A DNA stretch of 64,000 bases from assembly GCF_003255815.1 (NCBI RefSeq), contig NC_037689.1, positions 27,507,527 through 27,571,526 on the forward strand, written 5' to 3'. Source of the DNA: Theropithecus gelada (Eukaryota > Chordata > Mammalia > Primates > Cercopithecidae). The position numbers were made by a program, and so were the translations under genes. Under the pieces are notes generated by a model. It had not been told where the DNA came from, did no database searches, and worked only from the letters and a program-made list of their open reading frames with translations. This document shows, in pieces, positions 10,902 through 21,520 of the stretch; within the stretch, counting starts at the first letter, position 1; every line of letters begins with the position of its first letter.

Positions 10902-11044
10902 ATTTTTTTTTTAATTTTTAGGTTTTTTTAGAGATGGTGTCTTGCTATGTTGCCTAAGCTGGTCTTGAACTCCTGGGCTCCAGTGATCCTCCTGCCTCAG
11001 TCTCCTGAGTAGCTGGGACTATAGACATGCACAACCGTGCCCAG
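10902..11044 (-). mobile_element. Free left Alu monomer (FLAM)
   Basis: A single Alu arm in antisense: a T-rich tail at 10902-10930, then TAGAGATGGTGTCTTGCTAT, and an end at CACAACCGTGCCC. No second arm follows. It is about 140 bp, the size of the pre-Alu FLAM fossils, and is diverged like one. Confidence 0.8.
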
Positions 11045-11241
11045 AGAAAGACTCATTTTGGTTTTAGTTGATCTGCTGATTAATCTGTTGGAGGAAAACG
11101 CACGATAATTATTTCCAAAGCTTTGTTGGAAAGACAGAAGCTTGTTCATTTTGAAAAAAAAATCTACATAAGATTGAATGAACTACTAAATATTTTAAAA
11201 TAGACTTTGCTAAATATATTTTACAAGATGTATTATGTGTC

Positions 11242-11519
11242 GGCTGGGCGTGGTGGCTCATGCCTTTAATTCCAGCACTTTGGGAGGCCGAGGCGGGAAG
11301 ATCACCTGAGGTCAGGAGTTCAAGACCAGACTGGCCAACATGGTGAAACTCCGTCTCTGCTAAAAGAAAATACAAAAATTAGCCAGGCATGGTGGCACAC
11401 ACCTGTAATCCCAGCTACTACAGAGGCTGAGACAGGATAATCACTTGAACCCAGGACGTGGAGGTTGCAGTGAGCGCCACTGCAGTCCAGCCTCGGCGAC
11501 AGAGCAAGACTCTGTCACA
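11242..11519 (+). mobile_element. AluS (full length, diverged)
   Basis: Starts GGCTGGGCGTGGTGGCTCAT and ends CAGAGCAAGACTCTGTC. The right arm carries a deletion between TGAGC and GCCACTGCAGTCC. Instead of a pure A tail it runs into a CA-rich microsatellite. Confidence 0.93.
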
Positions 11520-11650
11520 CACACACATACAAAAATGTATATGTGCATACACATCTTATAAAAAATATATATGTATATACATATACACACCTACAATGTG
11601 GTGTGTGTGTGTGTATACATGCATGCACACACGTGTGCACACACGCATAT
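11515..11650. repeat. Alu-tail CA/TA/TG microsatellite
   Basis: The Alu tail has evolved into CA, AT and GT blocks. Positions 11601-11650 alternate purine and pyrimidine without a break for 50 bp (GT, then AT/AC, then CA with internal CGTG). Confidence 0.9.
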
Positions 11651-12277
11651 TTTACACTTACTACTTTGATATTCTATAAGATTTTGCTTAAGCTTACATG
11701 TATAACTAGAATACTGTCGAATAATATAAGGGAAAAGAAATATATTTTCTTCCTATCTTAGTTTCATGGCTAAGGCCCCTATGACAAAAGACAGATTAAG
11801 CAGAGTAAAGAGTGCACTTCATTTAATAACAGTTTTAAATGACACAGGAGCCTTCATAAGGCAGTGAAAACCCAAAGAAACAGGGAAACCTGTGTATTTT
11901 TGTGCTTAGATGCTTAGGTTTGATAAAGAGTGGACAGTCATTGGAAAGTATGATTGAAGGAAAAATGTATATGATCTAATGGGAATGAACTGGGGAGAAC
12001 TTAGCAAGGCCTGTGTGTTCAGATTTTCCTCGGTGTCCTTTTGTCTTCAGAGAAAAGAATGTTCTATTCCTCTCATAGGAGGGTCTTATGACCTGGTTTT
12101 AGGGGAGAAGGATGGGGAGAAGGTCAGAGAGAACTTTCCTGCTTCTTCTGTTTTCTCAAATGCTAAGATGCCATATTTAGGGGTGGTGTGCCCCATCAAG
12201 AATGCTCATTAAGTAGGCTTCTCCCTGTAGCTATAGACTGGGATAAATTCATTCTCAGCCCTATATAGGACATATAC
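11651..12277. other. Unassigned, may be an unnamed interspersed repeat
   Basis: The stretch 11768-12200 has the texture of an old interspersed repeat (GGCCCCTATGACAAAAGACA; CACAGGAGCCTTCATAAGGC; CTTAGCAAGGCCTGTGTGTT). I cannot name its family and would not assert one. A 77-codon frame at 11979-12212 has no domain I recognise. Confidence 0.35.
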
Positions 12278-12573
12278 TTTTTTTTTTTTGAGACGGAGTC
12301 TCGCTCTGTCGCCCAGGCTGGAGTGCAGTGGTGTGACCTTGGCTCACTGCAAGTTCCGCCTCCCGGGTTCACGCCATTCTCCTGCCTCAGCCTCCTGAGT
12401 ACCTGGGACTACAGGCACCCGCCACCACGTCTGGCTAATTTTTTTGTATTTTTTTGGTAGAGACGGGGTTTCACCGTGTTAGCCAGAAAGGTCTTGATCT
12501 CCTGACCTCGTGATCCACCCGCCTCGGCCTCCCAAAGTGCTGGGATTACAGGCATGAGCCACCACGCCCGGCC
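12278..12573 (-). mobile_element. AluY-type element (full length)
   Basis: Antisense Alu from its T tail (12278-12289) to CACGCCCGGCC. AluY-type features include GCAAGTTCCGCCTCCCGGG and CTGACCTCGTGATCC. Divergence is visibly lower than in the AluJ copies nearby. The TSD is only approximate. Confidence 0.95.
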
Positions 12574-14759
12574 CAGATACATATTTTATGAAAAGAGTAA
12601 CTGGCAGTTGACCAACAAGAAGAAATGTAGATAACAACACACAATCTTCATGACATCTGATGCTTCTGTGCAGCAGCACTTATGGTGTGTCCATAAACCA
12701 GCAAGGACCCTACTTTGTGGAAAGCAGGTAGATGCACAAATCCTCACACCCTCCCCTAGAACAATAAAATACAAATTGTGGGGGATGAGCCCCAGAATGT
12801 GTCTTTCACAAGTCCTTGGTGTCATTCTTTTAAATGCAAAAGCATGAAGAGTATCCTGGTAGAGTGCATGGATCATAGAAACAACTATAACCCAAAATAA
12901 TGAATTCCAATCAATAGATTTCAAAGCCACCTCATGAACCAATTAATTGAATCCAGTGTCATCTGCTACATAAAATATGTATGCAAGAATATCTCCAGGC
13001 TTGCAAATAAACACGATGCATTATATTCTGTGCTGCCAAAGACACTGGGGTACTCCCTCTTCCCGCTGAATCTGACATTTGCATGACGTCTGTGGAAATA
13101 AACTGTGGAATATCCATCTTTGCAAAGAAGAAATATCTACCAGGTGAGAAATACTGGTTTTATCTTGATGATAGCATAAAAATAATTGGCTCCAAATATA
13201 TGTATCACCCTTTCAATTACTCTAGCTCATCCTTCCCTGTCGCTGTCTTTCCTGATGCATTCCTAGGTCCTGGATCCTATTGATTTACCCCATCCTGTCT
13301 GCCACAGTTCTTTAAACTTCCAGTTCAACTACCACTTATCATAAGGGACTCTCATGGCAGTAAACGTTCCATCGCTTTCATCCACAATCAGGGGATATTA
13401 TATCCTTTGTTTTAATATACCACAAAGAAGTAAAAAACTCCACAATGGATCTATCTAGTGATGGGTTGGGAGGCAGAGTGGGGAAATGTAGTGGATTTGC
13501 TCTCTGGAGCTCATACAAGTCTTTGGTTAAAAATTCATACTGCAATCAAAAACATGCAAAGCAATTCCAAAACCCTTCATTGTCAAATTGTCATTACGAA
13601 TTACTTAATATTTTGTCATCTGTGGTCATAGCTATGGTATACGCTGATAAATGAATTATGTGATATTCAAAACCAGAACATTAGGAAATTCTTCCTGGAA
13701 CATTTGGGATTCTTTTTAGAAATAGATGAAAGCCATTTTGAAAGTTTTGACAACTAATGAAATAATAAGTATATATGTTGCATTTCCTAGGTAATTTTCT
13801 TAATTGGTATATTAGCTAAATACAACTGACGTGGTCTGTGGGAATGAAAGAAGCTACCAAATAGTTCAGTGTTTCACCATTTCTCAATCCTCTTTGGTCC
13901 AAAGTCCAGGGGCAGGTGGCGGCACAGATTCATTTGGAGGGTTTAGAATCCTACCTTTAATGAGAAGCATACACAATGTGAGAAAAATAGTAATAAATCA
14001 GGAAAGAGATTTATGCTTCTTTTGAGATGGTGAATAGAACATAATGCCCCTTCCTCCACAAAAATCTACTTTTGAGAAACTACAGAGGCTAAGACAACCC
14101 ATCAATCTGCGGAAAGAGCAATAATAGAACATGAAATCAGTAAGCAGCTATAAGCCATCCTGAGGAGATTGCAAGCTGATGAATCATGTATATATGGCGA
14201 ATGGGAGTGGCTGCACTTTCTGGCAGAGGGTGGAAGTGGTAACAGAAAGATGTTGGTTTGAAAGAAAAGTATTCAGTTCACTCCGGTCTCTTAGCAAGAA
14301 TGCCTTGAGTTAATCATTGTCTAATCTCCCTCCCATCTTCTCTTCTCCATACAACTTAGAACTTGAGGGCAGCCGTCAGGTAGTGGGACTCTGGCAAGCC
14401 TACGGAAAACTCAGCTGCATTGAGGAGTTGGCTAAAAACTTTCAGGGCCACCAGTCACTTATGGCCACTATGGGCTTTTCCCGTTTCACCCCCTTCCCCT
14501 CCACACCCTCAGGAATGAAGCTAAAGAGGCTGCTTCTTCCTAATGCCGGCTCCTTTAGAGAGTTTAAAGCCAAATCTCAAATTTCAAACTTCTTTGTAGG
14601 TTTTCAGGGCTCCAGAGTGATCTAAAAGTGTTTGTTGAATGTGAATCTCATAGAAGAAACGTAGACTTGGGCTTGCCCTTAGGTCCCATCAAATCCACAA
14701 TTACAAACCAGAGTGATGGATGAGTTTCCACCAGCCTAAGGAGAACAGAGGCTGAATGT
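12574..14759. other. Unassigned stretch
   Basis: No named repeat or exon recognised. Open frames of 118 codons (minus, 12586-12942) and 102 codons (plus, 14317-14625) show no domain or codon pattern I can identify, and no splice or poly(A) context supports either. The right end may already belong to the HAL1-like LINE that follows. Confidence 0.4.
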
Positions 14760-15960
14760 TTAACAAAGAGCTATATACCTGAACATGTAAAAAGGTACCA
14801 AATGCTCTCTCTCAACAGAAAAACAATTCTTATATGTTAAATATAATGATTGGAACAGAACAGTGAAGGAATTACAACAGACAAAATAAATACATGCGAT
14901 CACCTAATGGAATATATTTCAAATAGGAGATTATAATAAGAAGTAAAAGAGAACTTGGTAAATATAGTAGGTATAGAATAAATAATAGTAAAGATGAACA
15001 AGAACCTAATAGTTAAGATAAATCATAGAATGAATTACCGAATTGGAAGATTAGATGGAAGAAATTCCCAGAAAGTATCAGGAAAGAATAAAGGAGAGAA
15101 AGGCATTCTTGGAAAAATGGATGATTTTGTTAGAGATACTGGTATCAGGTAACAGAAAGAGAAAAAAAATACAGAGGAAGAACTAAGTTGATGAAAGAAT
15201 GAAAATACACTTGAAACAAACAAAAAGAACAAAAACCTTATTTTGAATGGGCTCTGAATAGAGCCCATTCTCACAAAGAGTGCCCTGAATAGATATATTA
15301 CTAAGAAATTTAAGGACATCAAAGACAAACGGAAAATTCTAATAGCCTTCAGAGAGAAAAATGGGTGAGCTATGAATGAGTAAGAATCAGATTGACTTCA
15401 AACTTCCCAGTCGTAGCACAGGACATTAGCAGATACATGAGTCATATTTGAAAGTTTGAAGAAAAATAACTCTGAATTTTAAAAAATTTAATAGTATAGG
15501 CCAAGTTAAAAAAAAAAAGATCAAAAAGAGATTCAATCATTTTGCTAAGCAAAGATTTAAAGACTCCAAAAATTATCTTTGAGAAACTACTTATCAAAGA
15601 ATATAAGTAATTTGATAAGAATTCTGGAAAATATAAGGAATGTAAGCACAACCAATAACTATAATTTATATTTGGCTAAAATAGCTAGAAGAAAGAAGAC
15701 AAAAATCATATATGGATAATAGCCCAGAACTTAAATTCTTGGAAATATCTACTTAAATGGCACTTAGGGGTGGGACTAAAAGAAGACACATCTTTGAAAA
15801 AGGTTTGTCTTGTTAGAGGACTGCTACAGAAATTCCCAGATCTGTCAATAAATTCCTTGATGTATTCTATATATTTTTGATTTTCAAATAGAAATTGAAC
15901 AAAATTGGTATAAACCAATAGTATGTTGTTAAATTTATAAAAACATTTGGGAAAAATAAA
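14760..15960 (+). mobile_element. HAL1/L1M-like LINE remnant
   Basis: A-rich sense strand with LINE ORF1-like texture. The clearest match is at about 15316-15480: GACATCAAAGACAAACGGAA, a CAGAGAGAAAAATGG segment, and GAAGAAAAATAACTCTGAAT. This follows the HAL1/old L1 order of 'aaagacaaagagaaaat...', then '...gctgaaagaaaataactgtcaacctagaatt'. Heavily decayed; boundaries are approximate and the left half is weak. Confidence 0.5.
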
Positions 15961-16059
15961 TAGCACTCTCTGTGTTCAGTTAAGGTTAACCATAGTAAGG
16001 ACAAAAAATAGATAATATAGTTTTAAATACAGTAGAAGTATATCTATTGATTGATAGGT

Positions 16060-16462
16060 AGAAAAATGTGGCACATATACACCATGGAATACTATGCAGC
16101 CATAAAAAAGGATGAGTTTGTGTCCTTTGTAGGGACATGGATGCAGCTGGAAACCATCATTCTTAGCAAACTATCACAAGAACAGAAAACCAAACACCGC
16201 ATGTTCTCACTCATAGGTGGGAACTGAACAATGAGATCACTTGGACTCAGGAAGGGGAACATCACACACCGGGGCCTATCATGGGGAGGGGGGAGGCGGG
16301 AGGGATTGCATTGGGAGTTATACCTGATGTAAATGACGAGTTGATGGGTGCAGCAGACCAACATGGCACAGGTATACATATGTAACAAACCTGCACGTTA
16401 TGCACATGTACCCTAGAACTTAAAGTATAATAATAATAATAAAGAAAGAAAGAAAGAAACTT
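16060..16462 (+). mobile_element. L1PA LINE-1 3' end
   Basis: 5'-truncated L1 of about 400 bp with little divergence: ATGTGGCACATATACACCAT, ACTATCACAAGAACAGAAAA, CTCATAGGTGGGAACTGAAC, the G-rich 3' UTR run at 16283-16304, and CACATGTACCCTAGAACTTA. The tail is (AAT)n followed by (GAAA)n. Only the end of ORF2 and the 3' UTR remain. Confidence 0.97.
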
Positions 16463-16797
16463 ATGTTTTCAAAAACAAAATGCACAGTTATGCTTCTCCT
16501 GAACTAAATTGAACAAATAAAATACGATGGCAGAAATTAATGTTCAAGAAACATAAGTGGTTTAAATTCATAAATTAAAAAAAATTTCCAGACAATGTCA
16601 TGTTTGTAACAAAACCTAAGATGAAAAATGCATCCAACTCAAGGGACAAATTTAAACCCAAAAGATATAGAAAGACTAAAATTATTCAAGAGTATAAAAA
16701 ATGCAAGCATAAATAAGACCTAAAATGCTGATATGGAAATCTTAATAGCTCAAAAATTAGAACTTAAGAACATAATATTATAAGAAGAAAAAAGATG
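16463..16797. other. Unassigned A-rich stretch
   Basis: A-rich and LINE-like in composition, but no specific match is recognised. Confidence 0.4.
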
Positions 16798-17065
16798 TTT
16801 ATGCCCCTTGACCAAAATTCCCCCATGTACCCAACTTCCAGTCCCTGGCAATCATGTGTCTACTCTCTGTTTCTGTGAGTTTGACTTCTTTAGATTCCAC
16901 ATACAATTGAGATCATGTAGTGTTTACCTTTCTGTGCCTGGCTTATTTCACTTAACATAATGTCCTCCATGTACATCCACGTTGTCACAAATTACAGTAA
17001 TTCCTTCTTATTTCCTTCTTTTTTAAGGGTGAAGAATAGTTCATTGCGTGTACTTACATATTCAC
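16798..17065 (-). mobile_element. L1M LINE-1 fragment (antisense)
   Basis: Reads the antisense L1M sequence in order: CCAGTCCCTGGCAATCAT, TTCTTTAGATTCCACATACA, TGTGCCTGGCTTATTTCACT, then CATAATGTCCTCCATGTACA and TTTTTTAAGGGTGAAGAATA. About 268 bp, diverged, non-coding. Confidence 0.85.
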
Positions 17066-17337
17066 AATATACGTCTCAAGTGTAACACAGATATGATGAA
17101 AATATTAGGTCAAACTTTACATAAAACAGAGAAAACCCCTTGTTTAAAGCATAAGAACATAATAAATACATAAGAAAACCTGTAACGATCTGACGATGTT
17201 GTAAGATAGAAAGAAAGCTTCCATAAGACTCAAAAGATCAATATGACAGGAATTCACCCTATGAATCTAATGTGGCAAAATCAGAAGTTAGTGCAAATAA
17301 TTAGATTTTAAAAATCTATATGTTGTAATATATTCAT

Positions 17338-17532
17338 CCCTACAGCACCCAGAAAGGAATGCAGCCCTGCCAATCTCTTGATTTCAGCCATGGGAGAATC
17401 TAAGAAGAGGACGAAGCTAGGCTCCACTGCACCAGGATTTCTGACCTGCAGAACCCTGACATAATAAATGGCTATTCTTTTATGCTGCTAAATTTCTCAC
17501 AATTTGTTACGACAATTTAACTAAATGTACAC
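17338..17532 (+). mobile_element. Ancient LTR 3' part (MLT1-like)
   Basis: Contains the typical run of an old LTR 3' half: AAGGAATGCAGCCCTGCCAA, TTTCTGACCTGCAGAACCCT, ATAATAAATGGCTATTC (polyadenylation-type signal), and ACAATTTGTTACGACA. Only the 3' part is present. The group is probably ERVL-MaLR, but I cannot fix the subfamily. Confidence 0.65.
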
Positions 17533-18850
17533 AGCAGACAGACAAATGCAGAAAGGGAACATAATAGAGTGATAACAGACATGTGCAGACATACAAATAT
17601 GTTTTTATTCATATATACAAGAAATCAAAACATAATAAAGCCCACAATCAAGGAGGAAATAAAGGATGGCTTTAAGTACAACAAAGAAATAATCTGTACA
17701 AGGTGGACTGAATGGCAAGTCTACCGTTGATTAATGAAGGAATAATTTGTGTTTTTATATGAACTCTCCCAGAGAGCAGAAATAAACGTTCTCTTACTCT
17801 TTCTACACAGTTACTATTAGTTGGTGCTAAAACCAGGGAAGCTCAACAAAGAAAAATTACAGTCTATCTTATTTTGTACAGAGATACAAAAAAACATGAT
17901 TAACATCTAACAACAAATACAAAAACAATATTAAAGAAGATATTGAATATCAAGCTAAGCTTAACGTTCGAAAGTTAGGCTATTTAATTTACTACATGAA
18001 AAAAGTAAATGCAAAGCAAGGATAATCTTAAAAGATAAAAGAAAAATCCCTTGAACCAACTTATGATTGTATGTTATCAAATTAAGGAAAGAAGTAAACA
18101 TTTCTTTATCTGAAAATGGTAGTTTATTTATATCTTACTTCAAACATTATACATAATGATAAAACATTAGAAGCCTTTTGTCTAAAGAGAGAACAAATCA
18201 AAGACAGCTAACTTCTTTTCTATTCAATTTTGGATTCAGTGCAGTGAATGCAGAGAGGACAGGGAACTCTGATACCGTTCTTGGGTGAATAACACTGCCC
18301 AACCACTTAGACAGTTTTTAACCTGAGGGTGTATATCCAAATATGCACATAAAATATGGTCCAGTAAATATATTTCTAGGTGAAGAAACTTCTGCATTTT
18401 TTTTTTCAACAAGAGACACGCACAGAATCCTAAGAGTTGAACTCTTTACCTAAGGCCAACTCAAATTTCCAGCTTCTGAAAGAGTTAAATATCTTGTGGT
18501 ATAACCATCGGGTGAGGTTCCATATATCAGTGAACACAAATACACTACAGCTCCAAGCATCTTCATGGTGAAAACAAAAAACATAGTATTCAATGAAAAG
18601 GGAAATGCCAGTTCAAGAAGAACATAGCATGATCCTATTTATAAAAAATAAAAAGCAGACCAAACAATATATTTTTTGGGTTATGCTGGTAATGACAATT
18701 TTGTAGAAATAAAACTTCATAAAAGAAGGAAATAATGAATCAGATTCACAAAAGTGGTTACCCTTAGGACAGGTTCAAAGAAATACAATTTATAAAAGGA
18801 ATTGAGGGGAATCCAAAAATCTTTGTGTTCTACTCTTAATTCGGTTTGTG
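17533..18850 (+). mobile_element. Degraded L1M LINE-1 (ORF2 and 3' end pieces)
   Basis: Around 18130-18290 the order ATAATGATAAAACATTAGAA, then TTCTTTTCTATTCAATTTTG follows an old L1 ORF2. Around 18560-18840, AAAAACATAGTATTCAATGA, AGCATGATCCTATTTATAAA and AAAAGTGGTTACCCTTAG follow an L1M 3' end. The stretch between and to the left is weaker. All frames are broken. Confidence 0.55.
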
Positions 18851-19880
18851 CACCGAAAGATGTTCATTTAATTATTCACATCCATATAATGAAACATTAT
18901 CTAATAAGAAAAAACAAAAATAAATGATTAAAATTGTCTATGGAAGTTGGAAGCAGAACTGCACAAAACAGCTTGAGGTATAAAAAAAGACATATCCTTG
19001 CAGTAATTTTAGGTCATATCCAGCAGTTTAACAATGGGAGTGATTACTAACCTTAAATTTTCTAATCCTATGAAACCCAGGAATTTAAGTTTGTGGTCAA
19101 GTACCAGATAGACATTAAAATAATTGTTTATCTGGAATGAAGAAAATAATACGTGTTCTAATTTTTTCCCAGTCTTGTGCTAAGAAATCTTTCATTAACT
19201 GGAACAAATTAATCTAAATAACTCTCAATATTTATAAAGGCATTTTATTAAAATGGTTTTTAAAACTAATGTTCTACCATTCTCAGTTGCCGTGTCTGGA
19301 AAAATTATTACTGATTATAAATTTTACCGGTGGTTTCCAGAGACGAATGAACACGTGGGAGTTGTTTTGCAAGAAAGTTCCCGGCTACCTCCCCTGAGGG
19401 TTCTGATGTATTGGCTATGTTACTGGAATTGGTACACAGTAATTATTCAAATTGCACGCACAGCTAAGAGACGCAATAAAGCTTCTAAAGGAGTTCCCTC
19501 GTGTATGCAAAACTATTTTAACAGCAGCACACATTATTTTAACACGGAGAGGCAAAACTCATCTTCAAAACAGAACTGCCTTTCAGAGAATTATTTGTTA
19601 AATCACGAGTGGCAGAGGGTGAAATCCAAAAACAAGAAGTGATGGTGAATCTGCTCTAGCCAATCAGTGGAGTTGAGAGTTGTAGCATCCAGAAGAAAAT
19701 TTCATATTAGGATAGCCAAGAAGTAGTCAGCAAAAGGGCTAGATGTTTGATTTAAAAGGTTTATTTTTCCATCTTAACCCATATGATAAAATGCCCCCAA
19801 GTTTCTCCTCAAATCCTCAGTTAAATCTAATAAAAACCTCTCTCTCTCTCTCCCCTCCCACTACACATAGTTGAGTGAAA
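18851..19880. other. Unassigned stretch with a 129-codon open frame
   Basis: No repeat recognised. An open frame on the plus strand (19253-19642, 129 codons) lies outside any repeat I can name. Its product would be rich in Asn, Ser and Lys with no domain or signal peptide I recognise. The start lies in an AT-rich run with no promoter or splice context. Length is within chance expectation for 64 kb of AT-rich DNA, so I do not call a gene. Confidence 0.4.
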
Positions 19881-20137
19881 TTTTTTTTAAGCAGGGTCTC
19901 ACTCTGTTGCCCAAGCTGCAGTGCAGTGGCATGATCATAGTTCACTGCAGCCTCAAACTCCTGGGATCAGGGATCCTCCAGCCTCAGCCTCCCAAGCAGC
20001 TGGGACTACAGGCAGGTGGTACCACACCCAGCTAATTTTTTGCTATTTTTTGTAGAGACAGGGTTTAACCATGTTGGCCAGGCTGGTCTTGAACTCCTGG
20101 GCTCAAGCAATCCTCCCATTTCAACCTCCCAAAGTGC
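19881..20137 (-). mobile_element. AluJ, lacking its 5' end
   Basis: Antisense Alu from a T-rich tail through AGGGTCTCACTCTGTTGCCC and TGAACTCCTGGGCTCAAGCA, stopping at CCTCCCAAAGTGC. About 40 bp of the Alu 5' end are therefore missing. Possible TSD: TTGAGTG on each side. AluJ-type by its GGGCTCAAGC motif. Confidence 0.92.
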
Positions 20138-20794
20138 CTAACCTTGAGTGGATTTCTGAATTCAGAAGTGATCCAGCCTTTCATGTTGGTATCTGAGGTG
20201 GAAAACACATCATCCATAAAGGACAATATGTAAAACTGGCTCTAAAAATGACCATATTAACCTGAGTCATCATTCATCCTCTGTAAGTAATTGGCAGACA
20301 TATTTGGACAGGGTTTGGACTTCCAGAGTGACTAAAGTTCACATTTCAGTCTAGATTATTTCTTTATTTACATTATTTCTTTATTGCATTCATTATGAGG
20401 ATGCCAATTCCATAGGCAGGGATTACAGAAGCAGGGATCTTGGAGGCTTTTGCTTATGGCTGCTTCCAGGAACCTAAAATGGTCCCTGGTGCACTGCTGG
20501 TACAAGTAACTATTGGTTGGATGAATGCATTTTCAGGGATAGGGAAACCCACATTATCTCAACATAATACAATTATGTGACTGGAAATATCACAATTCCA
20601 ACCACATGTATTTCACCTTGGAGTCTGTACAAACAGAGATTATGGATGAAAGTTTCAACATCTTGCTCTCTAATGGTTGCATCTTTTTTTTCCCAAAAAT
20701 ACACTGGAGATTTTGTCCAAGTCTGCAGTGTCTGTAGTGGTGGCAGGGCTGCAAAGGCCACATCTACCCTACGGGACTGAGAGACTCAAATCCC
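20138..20794. other. Unassigned stretch
   Basis: Nothing recognised. Two overlapping frames on opposite strands (62 and 67 codons) look random. Confidence 0.45.
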
Positions 20795-21520
20795 CAACTT
20801 TAGAATAGGGATAGGTTTTGTATTCAGATTTGTAATTGGGTAGGGTCAGGCTTTGGGTTCAAGTTCAGGTTTGGGTAACAATTCAGATCAAAAAAGATTT
20901 TGAGTGTGTGTATAAATTTTAGTCCAGGCTGGGCTCTCACAGTCAGGAGTCAAGGAGAAAAATAAAGATCAAAGGTCAAGGGTTAGGATAGCTTTCAGGT
21001 ATGGATGAAGGTTCATGTTAGGATTTGGGTTCAAGTTCAGGTTGGGGCACGGTTAGATCACTAATTGAATGTCAGGGTAGAAGCAAAGTTCAATGTTATA
21101 ATCAAGGGATTATATTCATTATTAGGGGCAGTGATCAAAAGTCAGGATTAGGATCAAAGGCCATGGGTCGGAGAATGTGGGGGATGCCTTCAGTGTTCAG
21201 ATCAGGGGTCAAGAGTTAAGGGCTATTGGCAAAAGTTAAGGGTAAGTTCAGATGTTTACATTAGAGTTAGATTAAGTGTTGGGTTGGCTTTGCTTTTGAG
21301 TTTAGAATTGAGTTCTTTTTTCAAAGTTGGGTAGAATTAGGTTTCATACCTAGTCACCAGTTAGGGTTTGGGTTCAAATTTGGGTTCAATTTCTCATTCT
21401 CTGTTCAGGGTCATGGGTTAACTCAACGGTCAAGAAGTAATGGTCAAAGGCCATGAGTTAGTTTAAAGCATTCAATTCTCTTTAGGGTCAGTATTAGGTT
21501 TAGAGTTAGAACACTACATG
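20795..21520 (+). repeat. Degenerate G/T-rich repeat dense in RGKTCA
   Basis: About 725 bp built from variants of GGGTTCAAG, TTCAGG, GGTCAAGGG and GTTAGG on one strand, interrupted by less ordered pieces. One exact 20-bp block, TTTGGGTTCAAGTTCAGGTT, occurs at 20852-20871 and again at 21024-21043. Longer phrases recur with changes: GATCAAAGGTCAAGGGTTAG, GATCAAAAGTCAGGATTAGG, GGTCAAAGGCCATGAGTTAG. There is no fixed period I can define. It is not a named satellite that I recognise, nor a clean TTAGGG array. Confidence 0.75.

Noticed and set aside
19253..19642. 129-codon open frame outside any repeat I can name, plus strand
   Set aside because: No domain, signal peptide, Kozak-like or splice context. 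Asn/Ser/Lys-rich composition fits translated AT-rich non-coding DNA, and the length is within chance for 64 kb.
20795..21520. Interstitial telomere repeat (TTAGGG)n
   Set aside because: Scattered TTAGGG-like words occur, but never as consecutive units; TTCAGG and GGTCA words are more frequent.
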